Shown here: positions 47,521-59,797 of the stretch, piece by piece
How the letters are laid out: each line of letters begins with the position of its first letter
Position numbering within the stretch: the first letter of the stretch is position 1
Source of the DNA: Apostichopus japonicus
Taxonomy: Eukaryota; Echinodermata; Holothuroidea; Aspidochirotida; Stichopodidae
DNA length: 64,000 nucleotides
Reading direction: 5' to 3'
Assembly: GCF_037975245.1 (NCBI RefSeq)
Contig: NC_092563.1
Span: 23,282,960 to 23,346,959, forward strand
The notes under the pieces: generated by a model
Told to the model about the DNA's origin: nothing
The model's input: only the letters and a program-made list of their open reading frames with translations
Databases searched by the model: none
Program-made: the position numbers and the translations under genes

Positions 47521-47602
47521 AAGGGTATCAGACCACGCAGTGACCAGCTGAGAGCACTGGGCTTCTATAACCCTGAGGTCACTGCTTTCGTATCCCCTTT
47601 CT
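47521..47602 (+). pseudogene. tRNA-like relic (tRNA-derived SINE fragment or tRNA pseudogene)
   Basis: The segment has a D-arm-like GACCAGCTGAGAGCAC, an anticodon-stem-like GGGCTTCTATAACCC, a variable-region GAGGTCAC and a T-arm/B-box-like GCTTTCGTATCCCC at the correct spacing. The ends AAGGGTA and TCCCCTTT could pair as an acceptor stem. The anticodon loop seems to have one extra base and the B box departs from GGTTCGAATCC, so it is not a functional tRNA by eye. The pattern resembles the CTTCATAACC-type tRNA heads of animal SINEs (known in general); no SINE tail is visible. Confidence 0.45.
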
Positions 47603-47837
47603 AAACAATTGTTTATCCATTTTTCGATTGATAATATTATCTCATAAATGTTCATAAATTTGTGATATCAGTTTTGGACAGTAGAATTCAGCTTATGAAA
47701 AGTAATTGTAAGGTGTTTGTGTTCACTTGTCTTTGTTGATGACGACCCTATATGACATCACAAAACAAATGTACCATCTGTATTTCTACATTTTCATTAG
47801 TAAAATCAAAACTTTCAACAATGGAAAAAGCTGGAAA

Positions 47838-48077
47838 GATGAAACAATGGGCTTCATGTTTACAACCTCTGTATATATATATTTAAATAAATAGTACTTT
47901 GTTCTACTTTGTTCATTTTTAGCTAAACTGTTGGAACCTTATAGTATTCCTTTGATGAAACAATGATGAAACAATGGGCTTCATGTTTACAACCTCTGTA
48001 ATATATATAGAAATAGTACTTTGTTCTACTTTGTTCATTTTTAGCTAAACTTTGGGAACCTTATAGTCTTCCTTTGA
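47838..48077 (+). repeat. Tandem duplication of a 127-bp segment
   Basis: GATGAAACAATGGGCTTCAT begins at 47838 and again at 47965, and both copies run to CTTTGAYG with only a few substitutions and a TA-tract length difference. An additional GATGAAACAAT precedes the second copy at its junction. Confidence 0.9.
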
Positions 48078-49374
48078 CGTACATAAATGCTTAAAGAGAT
48101 TTATTCCTGTCACACCTTGGCAAGTTTTGTTATCTGACTGGATATTTAATAACTTGAAAACGTCACGCCTGGATCACGCAAATGATGGAAATATTCCTCC
48201 ACATTTTTATTCTTCAAATGTTCCTTTGGTAATATTTTCAAATCTGTAATTTTAACCTCAAATCTATCAATTTAAAATACTAAGCATATATGCAATTTAG
48301 GGAAGTAACAACTCCCCCCCCCCTCCCCATGCACCCACCATCCACATAAAAAGAAAAAATCAATTAGGTAATTGTCTGCTAAAAAAGAAAATTATGAAAT
48401 TAAAGGCAACTGCCTTACATATTGAATACTAGCAAACATGTTTACGTTAAGGTGATGATGTTTGTCTAATATTAAGAGGTTGGTGAATTAACTATTTTCT
48501 TCAATCGGATGAAATTTAAACCTTTGAAATCCTAGCCGGTGATACTGCCGCTTCTTGCCGATTCAATCTGTCGTTGTGAATCTTATATTTTAATTGGTTA
48601 TCAGATTCCAGTATGTTATCGCCAGCCATGGGCGTCTGTAAATCACACTCTCCCACAAAGGAGAGATTAAGAAACTTGGCAAGTGATTGTTATGTTAAGT
48701 GCATTTTTTACACATTAGTATATAACATGTATATAACATTCATTATGAGATTATGTGTGATGGTATCAATATATGATATGTCCGTCGCTAATACTGTGAG
48801 TCTGCTGTTGCCAGGCCCTCACGTACGTGCAGGGTTTTCTATGTTGAAGAGTGTTTACTGAAGGTGTACATTTTCATTTGATAGCTGTACTACGGACAGG
48901 GAGTGGGGGGTTGCGTATGTACCTATTGTACCCCTAGCTTTCACATAAGGCCTAGTTGAACAATTGATGCACTAATTGTAAAGATTTTTAACAGATTTAT
49001 AACATAACCTATAAGTATTTGTCCAGTTGCAACTGTCTGACTCATCTAGCTATTTACATAGAACTATCTGAACTACTTTAATATAATATATAGAAAAGTT
49101 AAAAGTTAAATTTTATTTTCCCTCCAAAATATTCGCCATTTATCTTGGCATGAAACTTGAAACTGTTGTCCATTACAGTATGTAGAAATTTAGTCAGGTT
49201 TGTCAGTGGTGCTGTTGGAACTTAATAACAATTTAGTCCAGTAATTTCTATTACTGAATAGTACATTCATTAGTAAATGGTTTGGTTGCATGTCAATTTC
49301 ATACAGTACAGATCCATGCATGGTCCACTTCATGTATAACAATTAGATTCACTCAGGTAATGTGGTGCAATGAT
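48078..49374. other. Noncoding DNA, nothing recognised
   Basis: C run near 48315-48324. The frame 48613-48861 has no domain. Confidence 0.5.
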
Positions 49375-49800
49375 CCCATACCACGTGCCATGAGGTCCTA
49401 TAGCCAGCTCCACCTGCCCATACCGGTGCTGTATGGGACTTGGTATATCTACTGGTGCGGGTGTTGGGGGCTTCAACCCCCCCTTCTGCCCATACTTGTG
49501 ATATGGGGTCCTCTCTGCCAGCTACACCTATGATGTAGGATCCTTCCTTTGCATGTACAGGTGCTATAGTATCCTACAGTACATCTCCCCATACACCTAG
49601 ATGTTGTTATGTTTTCCTCTCTCCCCGTAATTATACTATTGGGTTCATTCCCATCATCTGCCCATACAAGTGCTCGGCTATGAGCTCTTCCCTCTGCCCA
49701 TACTAGACTTACTATATGATGGAGGTCCTTCCTGTCAGAACTGCAGTGCTATGGGGTCTTCCCTCTGCCCGTACCGTTGCTATGGGATCCTTCTACTTCC
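49375..49800. repeat. Highly degenerate minisatellite with CTGCCCATAC / GCTATGGGGTCC phrases
   Basis: CTGCCCATAC-type phrases recur (about 49417, 49486, 49659, 49695, 49766), each followed within about 15-20 bases by a GCTATGGG, GATATGGGG or GCTATAG phrase and then a (T/G)CCTTCC phrase. Spacing is irregular (about 35-70 bases), so this is an old, decayed array. The frame 49282-49533 runs through it. Confidence 0.5.
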
Positions 49801-52800
49801 TGTATGACCTTGCCATCCCCATTTCCCCTATCCATCAAGTCTAATCTGTGTTTTTGAGGTAAATGATGCTTATTATTATCACTTTCAATCTAGATAACAT
49901 TATTAATATCGCTAATATTTCTGCAATACAACCTGAACAGACAAAATTTTCATCTGTTCCATGTATTGCATTTAATTACAATCAATGTCACCTTGAAGAA
50001 CTGCAGTATTGCAAATGACTGCATCAAGTAAAATGAACAAAAACAAGGAACAAAAACATCTTTTGAATCTGAGGTACTCATTTGATTGTATCTCTGTGTC
50101 GGCCTAAAAAGGATATTACTTCTGTGTTATACCTGTTGTAATTGGATTAGTATTCATAGTGTCTATGCTGTTAGTCAGTCCCAGTGAGGTTATCTTACTG
50201 ATCTATGTGGTTCGTAGATTTAGGTCACCATACTTTATCTGATGATTGAAACTTTCTGTACTGAGGCCCGAAGGTGAATCAAAACATGAGTAATTAATTA
50301 AAGAGATATTCAATCACCGACGATGTGTCACTTTATATGGAAGAGAAGAGATACACATATTTACAGTTGTCGAAATTCCCCATCACAACCTCTTGTTCCT
50401 AACTCAACTCAATGGTGATATGGCCTATTGAATGTAATGTATTGTAACCTATTTCGGGCCATGGGGGAGGGCATTCTGGGGCAATGATCCCCCAAATTTC
50501 AGTTATGCTCCCTCCCAATTTTTTTTTTCCTTCAAATTTATGGTTTCAGTAACGGACCCCTATGGTGGAGCCATGCTAATTCCCCCCCCTCCCCCTCCTC
50601 CCCCTCAAACCAAAATTCTGCCCGACCAAACAAACACTCTGTCCCTCCAAATTTGACAAGCAGGCTACAAGCCCGACCTATTTTGACTCCAGGAAGTGGA
50701 ACATAGAAGCTGGTCTGTGATGTCATCAGCATGGGAGATGATCTTCAAAAGCTTTACTTTTTTCATTGTATGATACTTTTATTAATTTATCCTTGAAATG
50801 TAAAGAAATTTGAAAGTTTGCTTTATAGCTGTTAATGTTCTTGAGAAATTGCATCGGTATGCAATCTTTTAGTAAGAATATGTTTTGTTTAAAGTACTAC
50901 AATTTGCCCCATATTCAGTAAAAAATGTCGAAAAGCTCTTTTTGATTCCAAGATTTACACATTTGAAGTTTTGATAAATCTCAGTACTGTCAATTTGTGC
51001 TAACTATGATTATGATTATTTTAGTCATTAGTAAATTAATCCCTAATTGCAAGCCCACATATATCAATTGAATAATGTGATCTTCCGCTTTTCAAAGAAG
51101 ACAATCAAATATTTCAGAACATTGCTTAGACCACAAACCTGTGTTCAGTTTCCTTGAAACAAAGTTTGTGAAATCAAAGGGATAACGTAACAGAAAATGA
51201 GACAGTCACTCCCTGTACATCATCAATGTACATAATTAGATAATGTTTATCCATAAAATAGAATTGAACTAGAATTGAGAAAAGACTTGAAAAATTGTCA
51301 ATCATTGATGGATTTTGATGGGCGTTTGCAGCTATCCAGGCTTTCTAATGCCTATGAGAGTGACTAGGACAATTTCCAGTGGAGAAATTATTTGTGATGA
51401 AGCAAAACAGAAAACTTGTACAACGCAATTGCCGAGTCGACATCTGAAACTCCATATGCAGCCATCAAATTTCACCAAGTTTTTAATTTTGGTATTTCCA
51501 TGACACAAAATACTAATGGGCTTTGGTACCTTTTGACCTAAAGATAGTAAATTTCCAGCAATTCTATATTAAAGTCTCAATGTGTGTTTGCCAAATTTTA
51601 ACTTCGACCTTTACAGCTAACTGCCCTAAAATATCAGTGAAAATAACACCGTTCTATGCAATTTTCATATCAATATTCATTATTTTTATTGAGTTATCTG
51701 TCGTTAAACATTTTTTGGCTGAGTAAAATTCGCCAGATTTATTAACGAGTCCGTAGATTCCACAAACTTCAATCAAAATTTGCAAGCCCCGCCCAACAGA
51801 TCATGCACCAATCAAATCTCTGTTTTGTTTACGACCAAGTTAGGTGGCTTAGGCCTATAGGACTATTTTCAATTTCGTGGCTAGCCTGTGTTAGGTTTCT
51901 TCTCTTGAATTGTATCTTTATTTTGGTCTTACCGATGTAGCTTGCAAAATTGTGTTATTTCTTTCCATTTGCATTGAATAAACAGGTGTTTTCAGACGTT
52001 TCCTCTGTGGAATTTGGTCAAAAAAGGGGATGGTACGAGTATCAATTAGTTACATTTGTGTAATGAACATGTTGATATGGGCGGTCGCAGTGATTTTACG
52101 GTAAACTGTTCGCACAATAAGGGCAATAGAAAAATAAATTTCTTGCTTTCGATTGCGACAGCTTTTTTCAATTAAACCCACCTGGTCAGGGTGCATTTAG
52201 AATAGGAAACATTGAATCTGCTTCGAAAGTTTGTTTTCCGAAATTCATGAACAAACATGTATTGAGACTTTAAACAATGAACTGCATTCAGCATTAGTAT
52301 ATCCCTTTAAATGCACAGTAGTAAAGTCAGGAGGCTGCGACTCCTTATCTCAAAGAGAGAATAAATCTTCAACTCCTTAATAATTAGATCTTGGAATCTC
52401 TTGATGATTTCTTATCTGGACAAGGGGGGAGAACAAGGCCTATCAACTCACTTTCAGTGTGTGTGCATTGATAGGCTTGATGAAGACATTTACACATAAA
52501 AATGACACAGAACTTAACCAGTTATCTGCATTAATTACCTCACATTTTGATCGTATAAACATTAATGATGCTGTATTTACCCTGCTTAAATTAGCTGGAT
52601 TTACTTTCTGGTGAATCGTATATGGGGTTAGTGGATTTAATGGGTTTGGCAAACTGTCGTCACTTCCAGCTAACGAGGTGAAATAAAGGTTTGTCAACTT
52701 CATGGTACACAAAAATTATGCATATCTGTGCCATAAAGGAGTCATTTAAAGCAACAATAGAAAAACGGGAGTTTTTTGGCCTCAAATATGACCTGGTTTA

Positions 52801-53066
52801 TAATGTGTTAGAATTTTGTCAAGGAGAAATAGCACAAGGTTGAAGCAAGGTACCATGGTCATCCCAAGAATTTACCATGAGGACAATGTTTAAAGAGGGA
52901 ATGTTTGATGGAACAAATGTTCCTTTAAGTTAATATTGTATAAATAATTCAAGTTTAATAAAAGTCACACTTAATTATTTGTTTTAAATTTTCAATATCA
53001 ATTTATGTCCTGCGAAAAGCCCATTAGTACCATCTAAGAAAATGGTTTTGGACAATTGAGAACAAA
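49801..53066. other. Noncoding DNA with C/G-rich patch 50460-50700
   Basis: The patch has GGGGGAGGGCATTCTGGGG and C runs at 50582-50605 of the kind seen in hAT-type MITEs, but no terminal repeats could be defined. The rest is unique AT-rich sequence. Frames 51315-51503, 51523-51726 and minus 52443-52712 show no domain. Confidence 0.45.
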
Positions 53067-53184
53067 ATCTGTCGTAATTGAGATTATTTAATCTGTCGTA
53101 ACAGATTCTTTATTCTGTCATAATAGATTATTAAATTTTCGTTTCATCTGTCGTAGTGGATAAATAAAGTGTTACGACAGATTG
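53067..53184. repeat. Cluster of palindromic AATCTGTCGTAACAGATT-like units
   Basis: The word TCTGTCGTA or TCTGTCATA occurs at about 53068, 53091, 53113 and 53147, and its inverse TACGACAGA at about 53173. The unit at 53090-53107 is a perfect 7-bp stem (AATCTGT/ACAGATT) around CGTA. The next one is a decayed palindrome. It has no coding capacity. Confidence 0.65.
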
Positions 53185-54292
53185 ATATCTTTTCCTTCCT
53201 TTTCTTGAGGGGTGGGGGCGGGAAGGGAGACTAATGGGCCAAACTGTGTTTGTTTCAATAGCAATCTCCTCTTTTTTTTATGTACAATGGCAGTATAATG
53301 GACTCGTGATTTTCCGAAAGTTTTTTTTTAAGGGAAGCAACATTGGCATCATTAGCAGGCAATTACTGTGTGAATGAGAGGGCGGGAGGGGGGGGGGGGG
53401 GGGGGAAGGTTAGTCAGATTTTTTTCCTGAGGAGTATGTTCTATATTTGCTATTAATTGGCACAGAAATGAACTGCACCTATGCAAAACAATCTTTCCTC
53501 AGGTTTCAAAACACAAGATGCATTAACTTGTAGGCCTACTTTCATGATATTATTGCATAAATTCACTGTGATATATGAAAAATATGCTTTGTGCTATGAA
53601 AAGAGATTTTAACTTAATTTATCATTTTAGCGATTGGTATTTTGTTGTCATCGTACTGTTTTATGTCATAGTATGATTTGTCCTTTGTGATGTCACACAT
53701 GGTAGGAGCAATATGTTACCACAATTAGCTGACAGACACTCCTCATGTACCTCCTCCCAATTTGAGAAATACTTGTTGTTGACAGAATTAAGAGGAGAGG
53801 GTTTGCCAAAGAACAGAGCTAGCATACTGAGGGAGATGAGGAATGTATCAGGGAGAAAAAGAACCCACAATAGTTGACAGATTGTCACATTCTTCTTGAA
53901 GAAGGACATTAAAGGGATCCTATGGTGGAGGACAATTAATGTGACACTTTGAAGGAGAAAATATTCTATTCTGTAGTGAACAAAAGCAAAAACATGTCAA
54001 CATCATGTTCCTAACTCTAGAATTGGTTGTTTGAATGTAAAATATGTTTGACGAGATAAAATCCTTCCTTGTTCCAGGGAGTGGACCATATATAGTATAG
54101 TAAGTGGCCTAGCTGGGATATGGCCAGGGTAGGTGTAATTCAAAAATGTTTACTTTCCGTTTTATGAGGTAGTTGGTGATTTATTATTGAAATGTGATAC
54201 ATTTGAAAAGAATATTATTTTTCCTCATTGAATAAAATTATCTGCACATAATATGAATAAAACCCAAAAGGAAAGACTTGTTTTGGCTATGA
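53185..54292. other. Noncoding DNA with poly-G run
   Basis: About 18 consecutive G at 53388-53405. The minus-strand frame 53661-53909 has no recognisable domain. No other feature was seen. Confidence 0.5.
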
Positions 54293-54306
54293 GTTGCCAT
54301 GGCAAT
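54293..54306. promoter_or_regulatory. Near-perfect RFX-type X-box
   Basis: GTTGCCATGGCAAT matches the palindromic X-box at 16547-16560 in 13 of 14 positions. A half-site GTTGCC recurs ten bases downstream. Regulatory use is inference. Confidence 0.35.
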
Positions 54307-55747
54307 TCTGTTGCCAGATGGTATTCATAAAATTGTAAAAGAGTTTTATCTCTGACTGATATACAAATGATAAAAGTGTGTCGTTTTGATCGAAATATGC
54401 AGACAATTTTCCAGCAAGCTTTGATAAACGATGAAAGTCAGCAAAATAAATCAGAGTCTGTTGCTTAAGAAACGATACTCGTGACCAAAATTATCACATC
54501 TCATGGGCCAACTGGTGACAGTATCTTTGTCTAAAGTGTACTACCCACGAGGGTATTAATTCTCACCGCCAAAATTTCTGTTTTTCCATGTCTTCCTCTT
54601 TTTTATCTGATTACATGTTTGGATATAAATTCCCTTCCAATAATTTGTTTATCTCTTCGAATGTATACTTGAGGGATTCTTTTGGCATCGTTGGCCGGTG
54701 AAATCTTTGGGGCCGTCTGACGATGTTCCGTTTCATCCAGTCGTTTGTTGATCATCAAAGTAATAGGCCTCTTTGTTGCAAACCTTTCTACTTCTTTTTA
54801 CGTTTCTTTTTAATCAGATAAACTTTGAGAACTCTTGTCAAATTTACTTTAAAAAAAACAAATTGTTTCCCCCTTCCCCTCCCCCTCATTTTCAACAACA
54901 CATATATAGCAATTTTCACTAAAAACTGTCGATTATCGCTCGAAACGAGATACATGATTTCAATATAAAATGAATATTCATTAGCGATTAATTACAGACT
55001 CTGCTCGGTTTCTGAAGATATTTTTTTCATCGAAACAGCTTTGCATACATTACTGTATAATTATGATTGTTGGCGATATTTGACAAAGTATTAAATTGTT
55101 CTGAATTGAGACCATATGCAGAGCATACTGTAAACACTGTGCAGTTTAATATGAATTTATATAGACAAAGTCATTCCGATACATATTATTTTCATCAAAA
55201 TTCAAATAGTATTGAAGTTAAAAATCATAAAATGGCATGTTTATCATTCTCATTTGCTTCCATCCCCTTGTTTTCATTTTTTAGTGACCTTCCAAGGTCT
55301 TATGAATTATCTTGCTTTATGTTTTGTCTGCTTCATCTATTGATTTAACACTTTAATTAAAAACCAAACAGTGCGTCCCTAACGATCGATCCTCAAGCCA
55401 AAAATCAATAAACCCTTGTCCGACACTAAGATATATGTTGGCTTTTGTAATAAGAGAGGGTGATATCGGGACCTCCCGAGACCAGGACTGTAGGTCTTGA
55501 CTGTCGACTAACGTCCACTCTGCGGTAATCTAAATTGAAAAATCGATATATCTTTGACAAGATCAGACCGCAGCAGGTATTCTTGCCTTCTTGATTTGAG
55601 ATGTTCATTTTTTCGGTGGATGCTTAGTTGACAGGTTCAGACTAATGAAATCATGTTTATTTAATTTTCACATTGTTGTGATACAGTACTCTATACATTT
55701 GCTTCACTAGATACTTCTGAGGTTATGGATAAATTTCATATACAGTA
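54307..55747. other. Noncoding DNA, nothing recognised
   Basis: The frame 55067-55348 (93 codons) and the minus frame 55426-55608 have no domain. The patch 55440-55540 is less AT-rich than its surroundings. Confidence 0.45.
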
Positions 55748-55795
55748 AACTGTTAAATACAGTAGTGTTGGATATGATATCCAAATTTAACAGTT
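55748..55795. repeat. Nested hairpin
   Basis: AACTGTTAAA at 55748-55757 pairs with TTTAACAGTT at 55786-55795 (10-bp stem). Within the loop TTGGATAT and ATATCCAA form a second 8-bp stem around one base. The whole could fold as a stem with an internal asymmetric loop. Its origin is unknown. Confidence 0.6.
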
Positions 55796-56294
55796 ATATA
55801 TGTTTGTGCACTTTGTGATGTGGAGGGGGTAGGATGGAGGGGTGGGTTGGAGGGGGGAACTCAAAAGTAATATAATCTCTTTTACATTTACGATGTGATC
55901 ATGTGGTGGATTTTGAAGCATGATCAACTTGGGAACAAAAATTCATTTATCAGACAAGATGTTGACGTCAAACTTTAATGTACAATATTGTGTGGATATG
56001 GTATAAAGACATTATATATTTATCTGTATGGTGGGGAGGGATGTGGGGAGGTGCAGTATTTGCTAAGATTATTACCCTAACATCTTGGTCTTGTTTAATC
56101 ACAAGGAAAAATATTTAATTTTAACTCAGCAAAATGCTATGCAAAGGTGCAGTCATCACCCTACATATGTTAACATTGTATAACAATTTCAGGAAAAATC
56201 TTGAAGGTTTTTCCTGGTTTTTGTCTTTGGACAACCAAGCCCTTACATTTTGGTTAGCAAAATTAAAAGGGAGCAAAATAACACAAGACCATGC
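55796..56294. other. Noncoding DNA with G-rich patch
   Basis: G-rich phrases at 55824-55858 (GGAGGGGGTAGGATGGAGGG type) and 56031-56052. Nothing else was seen. Confidence 0.5.
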
Positions 56295-56470
56295 AATATG
56301 TACACTGTAGGAGAGATGTGCAATTTGGTGAACAGAACAGCATGTGGTATGGTGTGGTGAATAGAATACCAATATGTACACTGTAGGAGAGATGTTTGGT
56401 GTGGTATATAGAACACCAATATGTACACTGTAGGAGAGATGTGTTGGTGTGGTGTGGTGAATAGAATAAC
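56295..56470. repeat. Minisatellite, units of about 47-76 bp
   Basis: AATATGTACACTGTAGGAGA followed by GATGT begins at 56295, 56371 and 56418. Between them lie variable numbers of GGTGTGGTGAATAGAA phrases. Three overlapping minus-strand frames (56121-56534) contain the peptide repeat SYSVHIG or LLQCTYW, depending on phase, and are artefacts of the repeat. Confidence 0.8.
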
Positions 56471-57127
56471 CAACTTTGGTGTGATACCAATTTATCATTT
56501 TTCCTGTAGTTTTAGTTAGTTTACTGTACAACAAAGTCTGAACTTGATGTACTAAAACAACTAGTCATCCATCAAACAGCATGCAAATCTGATTTTGGTT
56601 GACCAAAGAGAAAATATGTATGTCCAGACAACCTGATGACTAGACGATCATTAACAATTTGCCTGAATTTGTAGACAAGAAACCTAATTATATTCAGTGT
56701 TTGATGGAGATTCCTATCCACTGCTATAACCTTCATATATCATGAAGCTATAAGCAGTCAATATCACTACCTAGATGATAGTAACTATTAAACAGGCATG
56801 GATTCACAGGGTCATTCTACAATCCCTCCCCCCCCCCCTTCCCAGCCTCTCTCCAACCCCACTCAAAAATTCAAAAGTATCATTTGTGCACAACCTTGCA
56901 TTTAGACCTCAAGGCCAACCCCTTCTCCCTGCTAGACATTTTTTCTTCAAATTGTCCTATAAGGTATTCTAGTTGCATATCTCTACCTTTTCAAAACAAC
57001 GCGATGATTATTTCTACCAAATTATTTTAGCTAAGTTGTTGATCGAGGAAGCTCTTCTTTCTGATAGATTAATGTTGAAACATTTGCAAAATCCTGGATG
57101 ATTTCACAGTGAAAACAATTTCACAAA
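56471..57127. other. Noncoding DNA with C run
   Basis: C run at about 56828-56839. No gene was seen. Confidence 0.5.
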
Positions 57128-57197
57128 AAGCACACACACATACACACATATATAAATATATATACAGTATATATATACAGTATATATATACAGTACA

Positions 57198-57242
<45 letters not shown>
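57128..57242. repeat. (CA)n then (TA)n microsatellite
   Basis: CACACACATACACACA leads into TATA with three CAGTATATA interruptions and then about 35 bases of pure TA. Confidence 0.9.
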
Positions 57243-57245
<3 letters not shown>

Positions 57246-58326
57246 AGCTTAATTACTTTCACCTAAGTGATAAAGCACTGAAGTACAGCAATAGAATTGT
57301 GTGAAGGACTTATTGCCAGGGTACATTTCCATCAATTTTCATCAGTTTGTACTTTCTGATTGCAGATAATCCTCTCTAGAGTTAAGGTGTACTCTTGGAA
57401 TGGATCTAAATTGGGGATTAAGTATTCATACTGTAGCATCTAAGTAAATTTGATGTATCTATTACTTCGTATGATAGTGTAGTGGAAAAGTGTTTTTTTG
57501 TTTTGTTTTTTTGATGGCACCTTCAATAACTGATATTTGTAATCATTTGCCTCAATGGGTTTTTCGATTGTTTTATTGAGAAAATATAGTCGTCGAATAT
57601 CTGCAATACAATAGAAGATCAACAATGAGACAAGAACATAGAATTGTATATAGACAGAAATGATAAATACCTCGGACAGTTTAGGGAGAGAGGCAATATA
57701 GTTTAGTTCAAGGAGATCGTTGTTGGAGTCGTCGCATTAAAGGATTTGTGAGATATTCGGACCAAAATGAGGTATTGTAATTGAAAACGTGACAAATATA
57801 GAGACTAATTTTGCAGAGATGGATAGCTTCATGGAATTTACAAGAACAGGCGAGGGTTATTGTAAACAATAACAACATCCATGCAATTTAGAATGCAATA
57901 GCTGCCTATTAGCCATGATTGGAGAAGGAGGCCTTTGCATTTTAAATTCTTTCCAGCTTAAATGCAGAATACTATATCGGTAAGGTTTAAATATTAAGGA
58001 CAAAACCCAGTAGAGACCCTGTAGCATTTCTAAGGGTATCATAGTGTGTATAGAAGTATTTATTTTTCTCTATGTAATACTGAGTATTGTGAGAAGTCAC
58101 ATATGTAATGTTTGCCCTAATTATGGAAAAGTATTGCTGTTAACAAACTTAATATTTTTCTAAAATTTATTATTGTGTGCATTAATTCTAGGTAATTTCC
58201 AGTGTTCCTTTGGAATAATATCCCATTCATGAAGCATTTTGAATGGTCCATTTTCTTTTCAAATACTGAAAGAAATTTAAAAATTGATTGCAGTTATTTT
58301 TCTTCTCCCTTTTCCCCCCATGTCAC
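57243..58326. other. Noncoding DNA, nothing recognised
   Basis: Minus frames 57440-57625 and 57857-58042 show no domain. Confidence 0.45.
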
Positions 58327-58430
58327 TTAACACTAGTTAGTTAGGAGAAGTTTCCGTAGAATGAATAAGCCCCCATGTGATTTTAACACTAGTTAGTATG
58401 GAGAAGTGTCTAGATTTAATAAGAACTGTC
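58327..58430 (+). repeat. Diverged tandem duplication, period 56 bp
   Basis: TTAACACTAGTTAGT begins at 58327 and 58383, each followed by GGAGAAGT and AATAAG phrases. Confidence 0.7.
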
Positions 58431-59797
58431 TTAAATAGAAAATTGTTTCTCCTCACTAATTAATCATTATTCATTTAGTGATGTAATCTAGCTTGTTGTC
58501 TTTGCTTGATCATTTCAAATCTTGGGGTTGACTTGTATTGTAGGTTTGATGAAATTGCTGGCAATATCTCATGACCAGCTGCAATCATAAAATAGCTGAA
58601 TCAGGCAATGGGGACACAACATACCTTTAAGTTAAGCTCCCGATGGAAAACAATCATGCTTATGTATTTATAAACAAAAAAACATTTCACAAGCTTGAAC
58701 AAGATACTGGTAAGGCCAATTTACAGATCTTACATTGACGTGCATTGCCGTGAGATATCGTGTGGGTACTTTCAATTGAAGGAATAGGTAAGATGAGAAT
58801 TTTAATCCGTTACATTAGTAAGTTCTCTGAATTAGTAAATTAAGGGTTAGCCAGGGGGATGATAAATTAGAGACACATGGTCTGTTAGGCCAATACTAGT
58901 AAACATCATTAAATCAAGGCACTTGAATGTGGTAACAGCGATTAGCCCAATTGACACCTACCTTGGGACCTAGTGCTGACTATAATACATTATACAAATA
59001 TAGCTAGATATGCAAGAGTGGCTACAGAACATCTAGTGTACCTCAGTCAACTGTCAAAAAAAAAGTTTTGCAGAAACAATACGGCTTGCGTTCGACGTAT
59101 TTTGACGTTTGTACCGAATACAAATTCATGTCACATCTTTTTTATCTGCTATAAACTTTGCTGTCATCAATTTTTTATTTCCTTTTTACCAGACCTTAGG
59201 TGTGTGTCATATTTGTCAAAGACTACATACTTTTATATATATCTTCTGTATTGGAGCAGGAAAAAGAAAAAACTTGGGCCTCTACTCGTTACTTTACATT
59301 TTCGGCTTAGGGTTAAATTTCCCTGCAACTGTTTTGATTAGAAGTATTAGGCTGATCGATGACAAGAAGCTATCAGAGCTTCACTCCTTTCTCTTCTCCC
59401 AGGGCAAGATTTGTGGCAATGTTATTTCAGCCACATTAATGCAGGCTCATAAGCTAGAGGTAGACATATGTGAGCCTTCTCTAAACATGACTAAACATTT
59501 CTTGATTTGTAATAACTGATGTTTAATAATGGGAGGGGGGAGGGGGGCGGAAAGAAGTTATCACAATTGTCATATTAACATTTCCTAGAGTATCCTCATT
59601 TCTGCCTTCTCTGTCAAAATTGCCTGAAGAAATCAATTTTAATAATGGTAATGTGTCATTTTTACTGCTCTGATGTGTTTGGAACTTTTAAACCTTGCAA
59701 AATAGCTAGCTCGTCTGTCAAAGTATTTTTGTACAAATTCAGTGTGTGAATAATACTACATGGTGGTGTTCTTCCCATTATTAGAAACAAAAATCGT
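58431..59797. other. Noncoding DNA; overlapping open frames at 58973-59519
   Basis: Two plus-strand frames of 122 and 136 codons (58973-59341 and 59109-59519) overlap in different phases. Neither shows a domain, transmembrane topology of a known family or flanking splice logic, so no gene is called. A G run lies near 59531-59548. Confidence 0.4.

Noticed and set aside
53388-53405. Long G runs here and at 38481, 44337, 45928 and 61836 as deliberate quadruplex elements
   Set aside because: They are plain homopolymers, common in this genome and possibly affected by assembly; no regular GGG-loop spacing suggests a selected quadruplex.
56121-56534. A 137-codon minus-strand frame with a repeated SYSVHIG-like peptide
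   Set aside because: The repetition follows the DNA minisatellite and appears in other phases with different peptides, so the protein repeat is not selected.
58973-59519. Two overlapping plus-strand frames of 122 and 136 codons
   Set aside because: They are in different phases, contain no recognisable motif and have biased Phe/Ile/Cys content typical of AT-rich noncoding DNA.
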